Below are positions 40,998 through 55,800 of a stretch of DNA of 64,000 nt, piece after piece. This DNA is from Thereva unica (lineage: Eukaryota; Arthropoda; Insecta; Diptera; Therevidae), in contig OX465281.1 in the NCBI GenBank assembly GCA_949987705.1, forward strand, positions 174,420,516-174,484,515, in the 5' to 3' direction. Numbering within the stretch: the stretch's first letter is position 1; each line of letters starts with the position of its first letter. The translations under genes were made by a program, and so were the position numbers. The notes under the pieces were generated by a model that saw only the letters and a list, made by a program, of their open reading frames with translations, was not told where the DNA came from and made no database searches.

Positions 40998-41315
40998 ATG
41001 GATATTTTCACACTTTGAACACAGAAATTAGACAGTGAATCGTAATAAAGAAAAAAAAAATACCCTTATGACTTGCTATTTAAACAGTCACAATTTTGAT
41101 ACCCGTTGAGACTATTTGCGGTTGTCAAAATTGAGACTAAAAAAATAGAATACCAAATTGTCTCAAGTTGAGACTCACCACACCCTTGAGATTTCGTTGT
41201 GACTTATGACTGGTTTTAGAATACGGGTGTATGTTTTTCGAAACATATCTCCTTAGCTAAGTAAGACCGGAAGTAGTAGGACGGTGTCCCTACATACTCC
41301 CCTCCCAGCGTAGCG

Positions 41316-42968
41316 TTACATGAAGTGTACTGAGCGAATTGATGCTGCTTCAACGTCTCGGTCACACTCAAAAGCAGGTTTCAGTCGATCGATAGTTATC
41401 GACTTATTTGTGTCATTTATGTTGACGACAAAATGTTTACGTAATTTTTTGATTACTTTGAATGGCCCTTCGTATGGTGTTTCGAAAGGCCGTCGGACGC
41501 GATCGGTGCGTATGAAAACATACTCCGCGTTCTCTAATGCGTTCGGCACGTACACATCATTTTGAACTGACTGTCGGGGCTGTGTTGCCGACAGACCCTT
41601 CATGTGTGTGCGAAACGTGTTAGAAATTCGGAGTGCTCTATTGGGTTCTCATCCGTTGGGATGGAAATTGAATTGGGAAGCCTTAGATTCTGTCCATAGA
41701 CAAGCTCTGCTGGTGAGCATTGTAAATCGGTTTTAATTGCCGAGCGAATACCTCATAAAACAAAGGGCAAATCTTCACTCCAATGAGTAGTGTTGTCCCT
41801 TGCCATTAAGGCCGCTTTTAGTTGTCTATGGAAACGCTCTACCATCCCATTTGCTTGGGGATGGTAGGCGGTAGTACGTATTCTATGTGTACCTAGAAGT
41901 CTTGTGACTTCATTGAATAATTTTGATTCAAATTGCGACCCTTGATCTGTTGTAATTTCAAGGGGTGTGCCAAATCTTGGGACATACTCGGTGACAAAAT
42001 GTTTGGCCACCGTAGTAGCAGAGATGTCTCGCATTGGATATGCCTCCGGCCATCTCGTAAATCGGTCTACGATTGTTAGGATATATGAATATCCTCGAGA
42101 TGGGGGCAATGGTCCAACAATGTCCATATGGATATGTTCGAATCTATTATTCGGTAATTTAAAAGTTTCATGTGGAGATTTGGTGTGTCTCGAAACTTTA
42201 GATTTTTGGCAGCCTATACAGGATCTAGACCAGTTGTTACAGTCTTTGTTGATCGCTGGCCAAAAATATTTCTTAGTGATAGCTTGCCTTGTGGCGCGTA
42301 TGCCTGGATGCGACAAGCTATGTTCAGCATTGAATGCTAATTTTCTTAATGATGAAGGTATATATGGGCGTAATGTACCCGTGCTAATCTCACACCAAAC
42401 TTCATGAGTTGTGAAAGGATTTGGTGTGAGTATTAGTTTTACCTTCGAGCTACTACTGGGATGCTCTTGGAGTCGTTGTAACTCTTTGTCACCTTCTTGT
42501 GCCTTCGCCAGATGTGGCAAATCGAAGGTGATTGTGTCAACGTTGTCGGCCGCTAATGAGCGAGATAAATAATCTGCGACAACGTTTTGTTTCCCAGAGA
42601 CATGTCTGATGTCTGTTGTGAACCGGGAAATTAGGCTCAGGTGTCTTGTTTGGCGGGGAGATCTTTTGGTTTTTGTGTGAAGAGCGTGTATTAAAGGCTT
42701 GTGGTCAGTGTAGACCACAAAATTTCTTCCTTCAACAAAGTACCGAAAATGTTTTATTGCTGCAAAGTAGTTCGCGATCAAATGCAGAATAATTTCGTTC
42801 AGCAGATGATAGCTTCTTAGAAAAGAAAGCTAATGGTTGCCATCTGTGACCGTTAAATTGTTCCAGCACAGCTCCGATAGCAAAATCGGAAGCGTCAGTT
42901 GTGACGCTATATTTAGCATCCTCTAGTGGGTGTATCAGCATCACTGCTGCAGCCATTGCGGCTTTCAC
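41316..42968 (-). pseudogene. Second gypsy family pol 3' part (RNase H end, integrase, GPY/F), broken
   Basis: Three frames: 42968-42732 (RNase H: 'VTTDASDFAIGAVLEQ', 'FDRELL'), 42781-41753 (RNase H tail, 'HTDHKPLIHAL'-like motif, HHCC finger 'HSLSHPGIRATRQAI' and 'CIGCQKSK', DDE core 'HIHMDIVGPLPP', 'TTDQGSQFESKL', 'QANGMVERFHRQ') and 41603-41316 (GPY/F module 'YEGPFKVIKKL'). Frame changes near 42760 and 41750 and a gap before the GPY/F part make it inactive. Reverse transcriptase is missing. Confidence 0.82.
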
Positions 42969-43020
42969 GTCGAGGAATGCTTGTTGACATTCTGCGGGCC
43001 AAGGAAGTTGTTCCTTATTG

Positions 43021-43680
43021 AAGTGAAAACTTCTTTAGCCGAGTTGGGCACTTTTTGATAGGGGAAAATGTTATGGGTTCGCGTCACCGACATGCTCATG
43101 ACTGGCGCACGCGCTCAATCGATTATAATCAAAAACTTTTTGATTTTGTATAAAAAAATAAATCTGACCGCCTACTATTATTCAATTAAGTATCGAAAAT
43201 GAAAATATAAAACCAGTCATTTTGACTGATGTGTTAAATATCTGTTTTTCAAATTTGTTTGGATCCTTGATCCTGAAGATGTAACACCTCTTAATGCTTC
43301 AGAAACAGATAAACATCATAAAAGATCAACAAGTCATCGAGAGGATCTAACGTTAGAATTGAAAAGGTTACAAAACAATACACTACAAACGGTCACCAAA
43401 ACTTTTCTAGAATTCATCTCCAACAAGAAAGGATTATCGATATTTTCATTCAATTGTCAAAGTTTGCATGCGCATGTAGCTGATCTAAAAAATGATGCTA
43501 TCGTAAAAAAGTCAAATGTTCTGCTTTTGTCAGAAGCTCGTATGCAAAACGAAGAACCACTTGATGTTCTGAATTTCAACTTTGTTCTAAGTTATAAAAG
43601 ACCCGAAGTTCCAGCAGCAGGAGTAGCTATTTATCACAATACTCAAGATACGTCACACTTCATTACTTCATATATGGACA
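43021..43680 (+). mobile_element. Helentron-like fragment, copy 3 (endonuclease N-terminal half)
   Basis: Near-identical to 32562-33220 of copy 1, starting at the same place and ending abruptly after 'YMDI' at 43680, where TTAGGGTGGTTCAAAA-type sequence begins. It keeps the first endonuclease motifs (FNCQSL, LLSEAR) only. Confidence 0.6.
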
Positions 43681-44065
43681 TTAGGGTGGTTCAAAAATGG
43701 CAAAAAAATTCAAAAAAACGTGCACCCCCCTATCTTTAAGTTCAATTAAAATGATAATTTTTGGCGGCAACCGGAGAATTTTAGATTGACACTAACCATT
43801 GCCGCCGAGCACATTTCGTTTTAGAGATTTACGATTTTTAAACGATAATAAAAATTTGATAATTCTGTTCATTTACGTCCATTAAACTACTTAGATCGTG
43901 GCTTCTATATGGTTTTCGAGGTCGCTGATTACCAATTTGACGTCAAATCGAAGGTTTGACAAATGACAGCTGTCCAAAACGCTGTCAACTATGAACAAAA
44001 TATTGCATTTTTTTACATTTTTTTCAGAATGACGTGAAATTTCGTCCTATAGAGGGTTTACGAAA
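43681..44065. other. Unassigned element fragment next to the satellite
   Basis: TAGGGTGGTTCAAAAATGGC at the left looks like a transposon terminus, but no inverted partner is present before the satellite begins. It may be an element truncated by satellite expansion. No gene seen. Confidence 0.35.
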
Positions 44066-47000
44066 TACATAATACATAATACATAATACATAATACATAA
44101 TACATAATACATAATACATAATACATAATACATAATACATAATACATAATACATAATACATAATACATAATACATAATACATAATACATAATACATAATA
44201 CATAATACATAATACATAATACATAATACATAATACATAATACATAATACATAATACATAATACATAATACATAATACATAATACATAATACATAATACA
44301 TAATACATAATACATAATACATAATACATAATACATAATACATAACACATAACACATAATACATAATACATAATACATAATACATAATACATAATACATA
44401 ATACATAATACATAATACATAATACATAATACATAATACATAATACATAATACATAATACATAATACATAATACATAATACATAATACATAATACATAAT
44501 ACATAATACATAATACATAATACATAATACATAATACATAATACATAATACATAATACATAATACATAATACATAATACATAATACATAATACATAATAC
44601 ATAATACATAATACATAATACATAATACATAATACATAATACATAATACATAATACATAATACATAATACATAATACATAATACATAATACATAATACAT
44701 AATACATAATACATAATACATAATACATAATACATAATACATAATACATAATACATAATACATAATACATAATACATAATACATAATACATAATACATAA
44801 TACATAATACATAATACATAATACATAATACATAATACATAATACATAATACATAATACATAATACATAATACATAATACATAATACATAATACATAATA
44901 CATAATACATAATACATAATACATAATACATAATACATAATACATAATACATAATACATAATACATAATACATAATACATAATACATAATACATAATACA
45001 TAATACATAATACATAATACATAATACATAATACATAATACATAATACATAATACATAATACATAATACATAATACATAATACATAATACATAATACATA
45101 ATACATAATACATAATACATAATACATAATACATAATACATAATACATAATACATAATACATAATACATAATACATAATACATAATACATAATACATAAT
45201 ACATAATACATAATACATAATACATAATACATAATACATAATACATAATACATAATACATAATACATAATACATAATACATAATACATAATACATAATAC
45301 ATAATACATAATACATAATACATAATACATAATACATAATACATAATACATAATACATAATACATAATACATAATACATAATACATAATACATAATACAT
45401 AATACATAATACATAATACATAATACATAATACATAATACATAATACATAATACATAATACATAATACATAATACATAATACATAATACATAATACATAA
45501 TACATAATACATAATACATAATACATAATACATAATACATAATACATAATACATAATACATAATACATAATACATAATACATAATACATAATACATAATA
45601 CATAATACATAATACATAATACATAATACATAATACATAATACATAATACATAATACATAATACATAATACATAATACATAATACATAATACATAATACA
45701 TAATACATAATACATAATACATAATACATAATACATAATACATAATACATAATACATAATACATAATACATAATACATAATACATAATACATAATACATA
45801 ATACATAATACATAATACATAATACATAATACATAATACATAATACATAATACATAATACATAATACATAATACATAATACATAATACATAATACATAAT
45901 ACATAATACATAATACATAATACATAATACATAATACATAATACATAATACATAATACATAATACATAATACATAATACATAATACATAATACATAATAC
46001 ATAATACATAATACATAATACATAATACATAATACATAATACATAATACATAATACATAATACATAATACATAATACATAATACATAATACATAATACAT
46101 AATACATAATACATAATACATAATACATAATACATAATACATAATACATAATACATAATACATAATACATAATACATAATACATAATACATAATACATAA
46201 TACATAATACATAATACATAATACATAATACATAATACATAATACATAATACATAATACATAATACATAATACATAATACATAATACATAATACATAATA
46301 CATAATACATAATACATAATACATAATACATAATACATAATACATAATACATAATACATAATACATAATACATAATACATAATACATAATACATAATACA
46401 TAATACATAATACATAATACATAATACATAATACATAATACATAATACATAATACATAATACATAATACATAATACATAATACATAATACATAATACATA
46501 ATACATAATACATAATACATAATACATAATACATAATACATAATACATAATACATAATACATAATACATAATACATAATACATAATACATAATACATAAT
46601 ACATAATACATAATACATAATACATAATACATAATACATAATACATAATACATAATACATAATACATAATACATAATACATAATACATAATACATAATAC
46701 ATAATACATAATACATAATACATAATACATAATACATAATACATAATACATAATACATAATACATAATACATAATACATAATACATAATACATAATACAT
46801 AATACATAATACATAATACATAATACATAATACATAATACATAATACATAATACATAATACATAATACATAATACATAATACATAATACATAATACATAA
46901 TACATAATACATAATACATAATACATAATACATAATACATAATACATAATACATAATACATAATACATAATACATAATACATAATACATAATACATAATA

Positions 47001-49359
47001 CATAATACATAATACATAATACATAATACATAATACATAATACATAATACATAATACATAATACATAATACATAATACATAATACATAATACATAATACA
47101 TAATACATAATACATAATACATAATACATAATACATAATACATAATACATAATACATAATACATAATACATAATACATAATACATAATACATAATACATA
47201 ATACATAATACATAATACATAATACATAATACATAATACATAATACATAATACATAATACATAATACATAATACATAATACATAATACATAATACATAAT
47301 ACATAATACATAATACATAATACATAATACATAATACATAATACATAATACATAATACATAATACATAATACATAATACATAATACATAATACATAATAC
47401 ATAATACATAATACATAATACATAATACATAATACATAATACATAATACATAATACATAATACATAATACATAATACATAATACATAATACATAATACAT
47501 AATACATAATACATAATACATAATACATAATACATAATACATAATACATAATACATAATACATAATACATAATACATAATACATAATACATAATACATAA
47601 TACATAATACATAATACATAATACATAATACATAATACATAATACATAATACATAATACATAATACATAATACATAATACATAATACATAATACATAATA
47701 CATAATACATAATACATAATACATAATACATAATACATAATACATAATACATAATACATAATACATAATACATAATACATAATACATAATACATAATACA
47801 TAATACATAATACATAATACATAATACATAATACATAATACATAATACATAATACATAATACATAATACATAATACATAATACATAATACATAATACATA
47901 ATACATAATACATAATACATAATACATAATACATAATACATAATACATAATACATAATACATAATACATAATACATAATACATAATACATAATACATAAT
48001 ACATAATACATAATACATAATACATAATACATAATACATAATACATAATACATAATACATAATACATAATACATAATACATAATACATAATACATAATAC
48101 ATAATACATAATACATAATACATAATACATAATACATAATACATAATACATAATACATAATACATAATACATAATACATAATACATAATACATAATACAT
48201 AATACATAATACATAATACATAATACATAATACATAATACATAATACATAATACATAATACATAATACATAATACATAATACATAATACATAATACATAA
48301 TACATAATACATAATACATAATACATAATACATAATACATAATACATAATACATAATACATAATACATAATACATAATACATAATACATAATACATAATA
48401 CATAATACATAATACATAATACATAATACATAATACATAATACATAATACATAATACATAATACATAATACATAATACATAATACATAATACATAATACA
48501 TAATACATAATACATAATACATAATACATAATACATAATACATAATACATAATACATAATACATAATACATAATACATAATACATAATACATAATACATA
48601 ATACATAATACATAATACATAATACATAATACATAATACATAATACATAATACATAATACATAATACATAATACATAATACATAATACATAATACATAAT
48701 ACATAATACATAATACATAATACATAATACATAATACATAATACATAATACATAATACATAATACATAATACATAATACATAATACATAATACATAATAC
48801 ATAATACATAATACATAATACATAATACATAATACATAATACATAATACATAATACATAATACATAATACATAATACATAATACATAATACATAATACAT
48901 AATACATAATACATAATACATAATACATAATACATAATACATAATACATAATACATAATACATAATACATAATACATAATACATAATACATAATACATAA
49001 TACATAATACATAATACATAATACATAATACATAATACATAATACATAATACATAATACATAATACATAATACATAATACATAATACATAATACATAATA
49101 CATAATACATAATACATAATACATAATACATAATACATAATACATAATACATAATACATAATACATAATACATAATACATAATACATAATACATAATACA
49201 TAATACATAATACATAATACATAATACATAATACATAATACATAATACATAATACATAATACATAATACATAATACATAATACATAATACATAATACATA
49301 ATACATAATACATAATACATAATACATAATACATAATACATAATACATAATACATAATA
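44066..49359 (+). repeat. TACATAA satellite, block 1 (756 units)
   Basis: 5294 bases equal 756 heptamers plus the TA of the pogo target duplication, with no register loss. The only variants I see are two adjacent CACATAA units (T to C at 44346 and 44353). The left edge follows GTTTACGAAA. Confidence 0.97.
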
Positions 49360-50164
49360 GAGTAACTTCGGGTATTGTGGTATAGGCGGGCAATGTGGTA
49401 TATTCAATTATCTCGGAAACTAGGTTCATTCAAAGTCTAGTAATAACAAGTCTTTCATCTTCATACAAAATTTTCACCCGGTTGGTTGTGTGCGTGCATA
49501 TATGAACATCACTGCTGAGCAAAACTCAACGCATACTTCGTGAATTCAGCGAGACAAAGCCATATTCTGTCTTTACGGTAAAGTATGCTGAACAGAAAAG
49601 GAAAGAAAATTAATCAGCTGTCAAAATTGATGCCATCAAAACAAACGAGCAAATATGCACCAATACGTCAACATTATCCCTATAGAAACTCATAAAATTT
49701 TCTGTTGGTTAGTTGTATGCTAGCGCTTATAAAAATATTGCATTCTCTCTCTGATAGCCTGACATCGTCATTTGAAGAACTTATGCATATAGCTGTTCGT
49801 CTTTCACTCATTAACCAAATGAAGATGAAAGACTTGTTAATTTCTAGACTTTGGGTTCATTCTGGCAACACAAATAATATGGAAAGATGACGATGTTAAA
49901 AGGAAAAGCGAAACATGTTTTGACACGTGCAAGCTCAGTTCTGAGTTAGTTCAATTGCGTGAAAGGTTTTGAACTGTTCAATCAACTTTTTTTGTGCTTA
50001 ATTTAAAAGTGTCTATAATCTTAAGAAATAATAGTTTTTGAAGTGATTTGTCTAATAAATTACAACTATTAAGTATTCAATTTTGATACATTAATGTGAG
50101 TTTCATTATCAATATTTCAGTTTAATACATGAAATTAGTTTTTGGGAACGAGTTAAAATCGGCT

Positions 50165-50211
50165 AATGTGGTATAGCTTACGACGGTTAATGTAGTATAG
50201 TGTACCACATT
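50165..50211 (+). promoter_or_regulatory. Motif cluster upstream of pogo transposase, copy 1
   Basis: AATGTGGTATA (50165-50175), AATGTAGTATA (50189-50199) and the inverted TGTACCACATT (50201-50211) lie 74-120 bp before the ATG. The same word is part of the terminal repeat and recurs at 49392-49402. Candidate transposase binding sites or autoregulatory operator; inferred. Confidence 0.5.
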
Positions 50212-50284
50212 AGCAGCAATAAATTTGTTTGAACTAATTTTTGTCAATTCGATACGCAATCTTTTGCAGAGCTAAGCTCCAAAC

Positions 50285-52387
50285 ATGCCAAAAAAAGGAG
50301 AAATACGGAAATGGAATGTTGAAGATATGGAGAAAGCTATAATTGCCGTAAGAAGCGAGGAAATGGGTATTCTGCTGGCGTCAAAAACATTTTCAGTCCC
50401 CCACACTACACTACAACGCATGGCGAGGAGCGAAAGAACTGTGCAGGAGCTCCTGTCAACTAGATTGGGTCGTAAGCCAATTTTCAATGAAAATATTGAA
50501 AATGACCTGGTTCAATACGTTTTGGAGATGGAGTCACGCTTTTGGGGGCTTACCAGAATGGACATACGATCATTAGCATTCCAAATAGCGCAAAGAAACA
50601 ACATTCCAAATAAATTTTCTGTTGCGGCAGAGTGTGCCGGAAAAGATTGGTTTTATGGGTTTTGTAAACGACACAAGAATGTATTAAGTTTGCGTCAACG
50701 CACTGGAACATCTTTTGATCGAGCGGCAGGTTTTACCCGTGAAAATGTAGAGACATTCTTCAATTTACTAGAAAAAGAGTATGATAAGCACAAATTTCCA
50801 GCAAGTCGCATTTGGAATGTCGACGAAACGGAACTCTCAGTGGTACAATCCAAACAGCCAAAAGTGCTGGCCCAAAAGGGAAAGAGGCAGATAGGAGCCA
50901 TGACTTCTGCAGAACGTGGATCTCTTATAACCGTAATTACCTGTATGAGCGCTGGGGGTGCTTTTATTCCACCGTACTTTATTTTTCCCCGAAAGAATCA
51001 TAATCCGCTTCTTATGAAAGATGCACCACCTGGATCTGAGTCGTCATGCCACATATCTGGATGGGTGCAAATTCCAATATTTACGAAATGGTTTAAGCAT
51101 TTTTTGGCTTTTACAAAATCATCAAAAGACGAACCAGCTTTGCTAATTTTGGATGGGCATTATAACCATACCCGAAATGTGGAACTTATAGATCTTGCAC
51201 GTGAAAATGGTGTGGTAATAATTTCTCTGCCGCCACATTCGACACATAAAATGCAGCCACTAGATAAAACTTTCATGGGGCCTTTAAAAACTTATTATAA
51301 TGATGAAATTAGACGTTATTCCCGTGAACAAGGCCGGAAACTTACTCAATATGACTTAGTTGGAATGTTTACTAAGGCCTATTTGAAAGTTCAAACTGGT
51401 CAAATTGCTATAAGTGGCTTTAAAACCACAGGAATTTATCCTTTCGATAAAAATATTTTCTCAGAAGCGGATTTTATAGCTGGAGAGAAGAGCAATTTGG
51501 AAGAGCTGGCTCCAGCAATGGACGCAACTGCAGAGCCTACTACGCACAGGTCCGAAGAATCTCTCTCATCTACGTATGATTGCAGTGCTAGTACAAGTAA
51601 GCAGCCAAAAAATCGAGCCCTTAGAATGAAACAGACCTAACTCAAAATTCCCAAACCTTTTGAATTTGCTATAAACTCACCTTAAAACGCCTACTCTAGA
51701 ACTCTGTAGTGAAAAAGAACCCGAATTATATGTAAAAAAGGAACAGCGTAAATCACGGGTCACTTTTTTCGATCGCACTATTCACCTATGCATGAACACT
51801 GTACTTTCTTGCTCATTTCTCACAAATTGCAATTTTTGGTGTGAAATAATCTAATTCACAATTTCACAGATAAACACCACGTGACCCCTTGGGAAATATC
51901 CCCCCCACCGAAAATTAAGAGGGGTTTACCTGCTAACAGAGGAAGAAAATCAAAGGCAACTGTTTTGACTACTTCACCTTATAAAAGGGAATTGGAAGTT
52001 AGCAGACAAAAAATAGTCACGAAGCGAAACCCCATGCCGAAGGAGGAGACCACTAAAATTAAAAAATCTTTAAAACAAATTCGTGGGCGTAAAAAAGAAA
52101 TAGTTCTATCGTCCAGCGAGTCAGAACAAAGTCTTAACTTGCAAGAATCAGATGGCGAAGACGAGTTTGAGAATGTTCCGCCATCAAAAGAATCATTTTG
52201 CACTTTTTGCAATAAACGTTGGAATGAGGATGCAACAGTGGTCAGGTGGATTTCATGCCTACAGTGTCAAATGGTCTGGGCTCACGAAAAATGTGTACCA
52301 AATAAAAGCGCTATAAAAGCGCTATATTTCTATGCCAGTCTTGCTTATAAGTGTAAGCCCAAAGGGCATTTTTTATTATTAACGTAA
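50285..52387 (+). CDS. pogo transposase, copy 1, C-terminus frameshifted
   Basis: Exons 50285-51596 and 51870-52387 with a 273-bp GTAAGC...TTTCACAG intron. Residues 8-50 are a pipsqueak-type HTH, about 65-135 a CENP-B-type HTH ('[12 protein letters not shown]'), and the catalytic triad is D180 (NVDETE), D290 (LILDGHYNH) and D327 (MQPLDKTF), spaced DD36D. Exon 2 is basic ('[12 protein letters not shown]', 'IRGRKKEIV'), then an acidic serine stretch and a Cys/His finger (CTFC, CLQC, H, C). An 11-bp tandem duplication near 52314 shifts the frame so that the last CxxC of the finger is replaced by an unrelated tail. The first 437 codons are identical to copy 2. The unspliced frame would end at 51640 (451 aa). 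Confidence 0.88.
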
Positions 52388-52553
52388 AAAACATTAAAAA
52401 AAAAGAAGACTGTTTTCTTTAATTTTTATTTGTTATTTGTTTAATCAAGAAAGTATTTTCCGTTTTTTGATATTTGTAATAAAAATTACAAAAAAAATAT
52501 CTTGTTTATCTAAACATTTCCAAACCCTTAGTTGAAAGGATAGCATTAACCGG

Positions 52554-52578
52554 TAATGTGGTATAGTATACCACATTA
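52554..52578. promoter_or_regulatory. 25-bp palindrome near the pogo 3' end, copy 1
   Basis: TAATGTGGTATA, a central G, then its exact complement. It lies 233 bp inside the right end, and the arms equal the motif shared with the terminal repeat and 5' region. Candidate dimeric transposase site. Confidence 0.6.
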
Positions 52579-52811
52579 TAATACTTGCCTATACCGAATT
52601 ACCCGCCATTTTTCCAAGATGACACTTTTGGGGTTAAGTCCGTTTTTCAAAAATATATTTTTTAATGTTCACTGGAATCATTTGACTAAAAGAGAATTTT
52701 GTAGGCATTACTCCAACGATAAACTCCTATCAATTTGATAAGATTTGGCTTCATACTTTTACAGTAATCGTCAAAAAAGGAAACGGTATACCACAATACC
52801 CGAACTTACTC

Positions 52812-55800
52812 TACATAATACATAATACATAATACATAATACATAATACATAATACATAATACATAATACATAATACATAATACATAATACATAATACAT
52901 AATACATAATACATAATACATAATACATAATACATAATACATAATACATAATACATAATACATAATACATAATACATAATACATAATACATAATACATAA
53001 TACATAATACATAATACATAATACATAATACATAATACATAATACATAATACATAATACATAATACATAATACATAATACATAATACATAATACATAATA
53101 CATAATACATAATACATAATACATAATACATAATACATAATACATAATACATAATACATAATACATAATACATAATACATAATACATAATACATAATACA
53201 TAATACATAATACATAATACATAATACATAATACATAATACATAATACATAATACATAATACATAATACATAATACATAATACATAATACATAATACATA
53301 ATACATAATACATAATACATAATACATAATACATAATACATAATACATAATACATAATACATAATACATAATACATAATACATAATACATAATACATAAT
53401 ACATAATACATAATACATAATACATAATACATAATACATAATACATAATACATAATACATAATACATAATACATAATACATAATACATAATACATAATAC
53501 ATAATACATAATACATAATACATAATACATAATACATAATACATAATACATAATACATAATACATAATACATAATACATAATACATAATACATAATACAT
53601 AATACATAATACATAATACATAATACATAATACATAATACATAATACATAATACATAATACATAATACATAATACATAATACATAATACATAATACATAA
53701 TACATAATACATAATACATAATACATAATACATAATACATAATACATAATACATAATACATAATACATAATACATAATACATAATACATAATACATAATA
53801 CATAATACATAATACATAATACATAATACATAATACATAATACATAATACATAATACATAATACATAATACATAATACATAATACATAATACATAATACA
53901 TAATACATAATACATAATACATAATACATAATACATAATACATAATACATAATACATAATACATAATACATAATACATAATACATAATACATAATACATA
54001 ATACATAATACATAATACATAATACATAATACATAATACATAATACATAATACATAATACATAATACATAATACATAATACATAATACATAATACATAAT
54101 ACATAATACATAATACATAATACATAATACATAATACATAATACATAATACATAATACATAATACATAATACATAATACATAATACATAATACATAATAC
54201 ATAATACATAATACATAATACATAATACATAATACATAATACATAATACATAATACATAATACATAATACATAATACATAATACATAATACATAATACAT
54301 AATACATAATACATAATACATAATACATAATACATAATACATAATACATAATACATAATACATAATACATAATACATAATACATAATACATAATACATAA
54401 TACATAATACATAATACATAATACATAATACATAATACATAATACATAATACATAATACATAATACATAATACATAATACATAATACATAATACATAATA
54501 CATAATACATAATACATAATACATAATACATAATACATAATACATAATACATAATACATAATACATAATACATAATACATAATACATAATACATAATACA
54601 TAATACATAATACATAATACATAATACATAATACATAATACATAATACATAATACATAATACATAATACATAATACATAATACATAATACATAATACATA
54701 ATACATAATACATAATACATAATACATAATACATAATACATAATACATAATACATAATACATAATACATAATACATAATACATAATACATAATACATAAT
54801 ACATAATACATAATACATAATACATAATACATAATACATAATACATAATACATAATACATAATACATAATACATAATACATAATACATAATACATAATAC
54901 ATAATACATAATACATAATACATAATACATAATACATAATACATAATACATAATACATAATACATAATACATAATACATAATACATAATACATAATACAT
55001 AATACATAATACATAATACATAATACATAATACATAATACATAATACATAATACATAATACATAATACATAATACATAATACATAATACATAATACATAA
55101 TACATAATACATAATACATAATACATAATAATACATAATACATAATACATAATACATAATACATAATACATAATACATAATACATAATACATAATACATA
55201 ATACATAATACATAATACATAATACATAATACATAATACATAATACATAATACATAATACATAATACATAATACATAATACATAATACATAATACATAAT
55301 ACATAATACATAATACATAATACATAATACATAATACATAATACATAATACATAATACATAATACATAATACATAATACATAATACATAATACATAATAC
55401 ATAATACATAATACATAATACATAATACATAATACATAATACATAATACATAATACATAATACATAATACATAATACATAATACATAATACATAATACAT
55501 AATACATAATACATAATACATAATACATAATACATAATACATAATACATAATACATAATACATAATACATAATACATAATACATAATACATAATACATAA
55601 TACATAATACATAATACATAATACATAATACATAATACATAATACATAATACATAATACATAATACATAATACATAATACATAATACATAATACATAATA
55701 CATAATACATAATACATAATACATAATACATAATACATAATACATAATACATAATACATAATACATAATACATAATACATAATACATAATACATAATACA

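Larger units (their letters stand above)
37968..41229 (+). mobile_element. PIF/Harbinger DNA transposon 2 (3262 bp, complete)
   Basis: TAT target duplications (37965-37967, 41230-41232). Imperfect inverted ends share ATTCTAAA and CCAGTCATAAGTCA. It contains a Myb/SANT-like gene on + and a six-exon transposase on -, convergent as in Harbinger 1. Both coding regions are open after splicing, so it may be autonomous. The proteins are clearly different from those of Harbinger 1. Confidence 0.85.
37679..43020 (-). mobile_element. Second gypsy family, 5'-truncated copy with nested Harbinger
   Basis: From right to left on the minus strand: RNase H end, integrase, GPY/F tail, a purine-rich tract (GGGAGGGGAGTA, around 41295-41306) and a 3' LTR. 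The LTR starts TGTAGGGACACC at 41294 and ends GCCCAACA at 37679, with a Harbinger transposon inserted into it. The left of pol, gag and the 5' LTR are missing at the junction with Helentron copy 3. Confidence 0.8.
49360..52811 (+). mobile_element. pogo-type (CENP-B-like) DNA transposon, copy 1 (3452 bp)
   Basis: Inverted ends of about 25 bp (GAGTAACTTCGGG / GAGTAAGTTCGGG, then TATTGTGGTATA), flanked by TA (49358-49359, 52812-52813). Removing the element and one TA restores perfect TACATAA phase. It contains a two-exon transposase. It differs from copy 2 by an 11-bp tandem duplication and two substitutions (52658, 52666) by my reading. The 0.9 kb before the ATG and the last 0.4 kb are noncoding and hold repeated TAATGTGGTATA motifs. 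Confidence 0.95.

Noticed and set aside
50285..51640. 451-aa pogo transposase as a single-exon gene with a separate downstream zinc-finger gene
   Set aside because: A strong donor at 51597 and acceptor before 51870 join both in frame; the downstream frame has no ATG of its own at its start.
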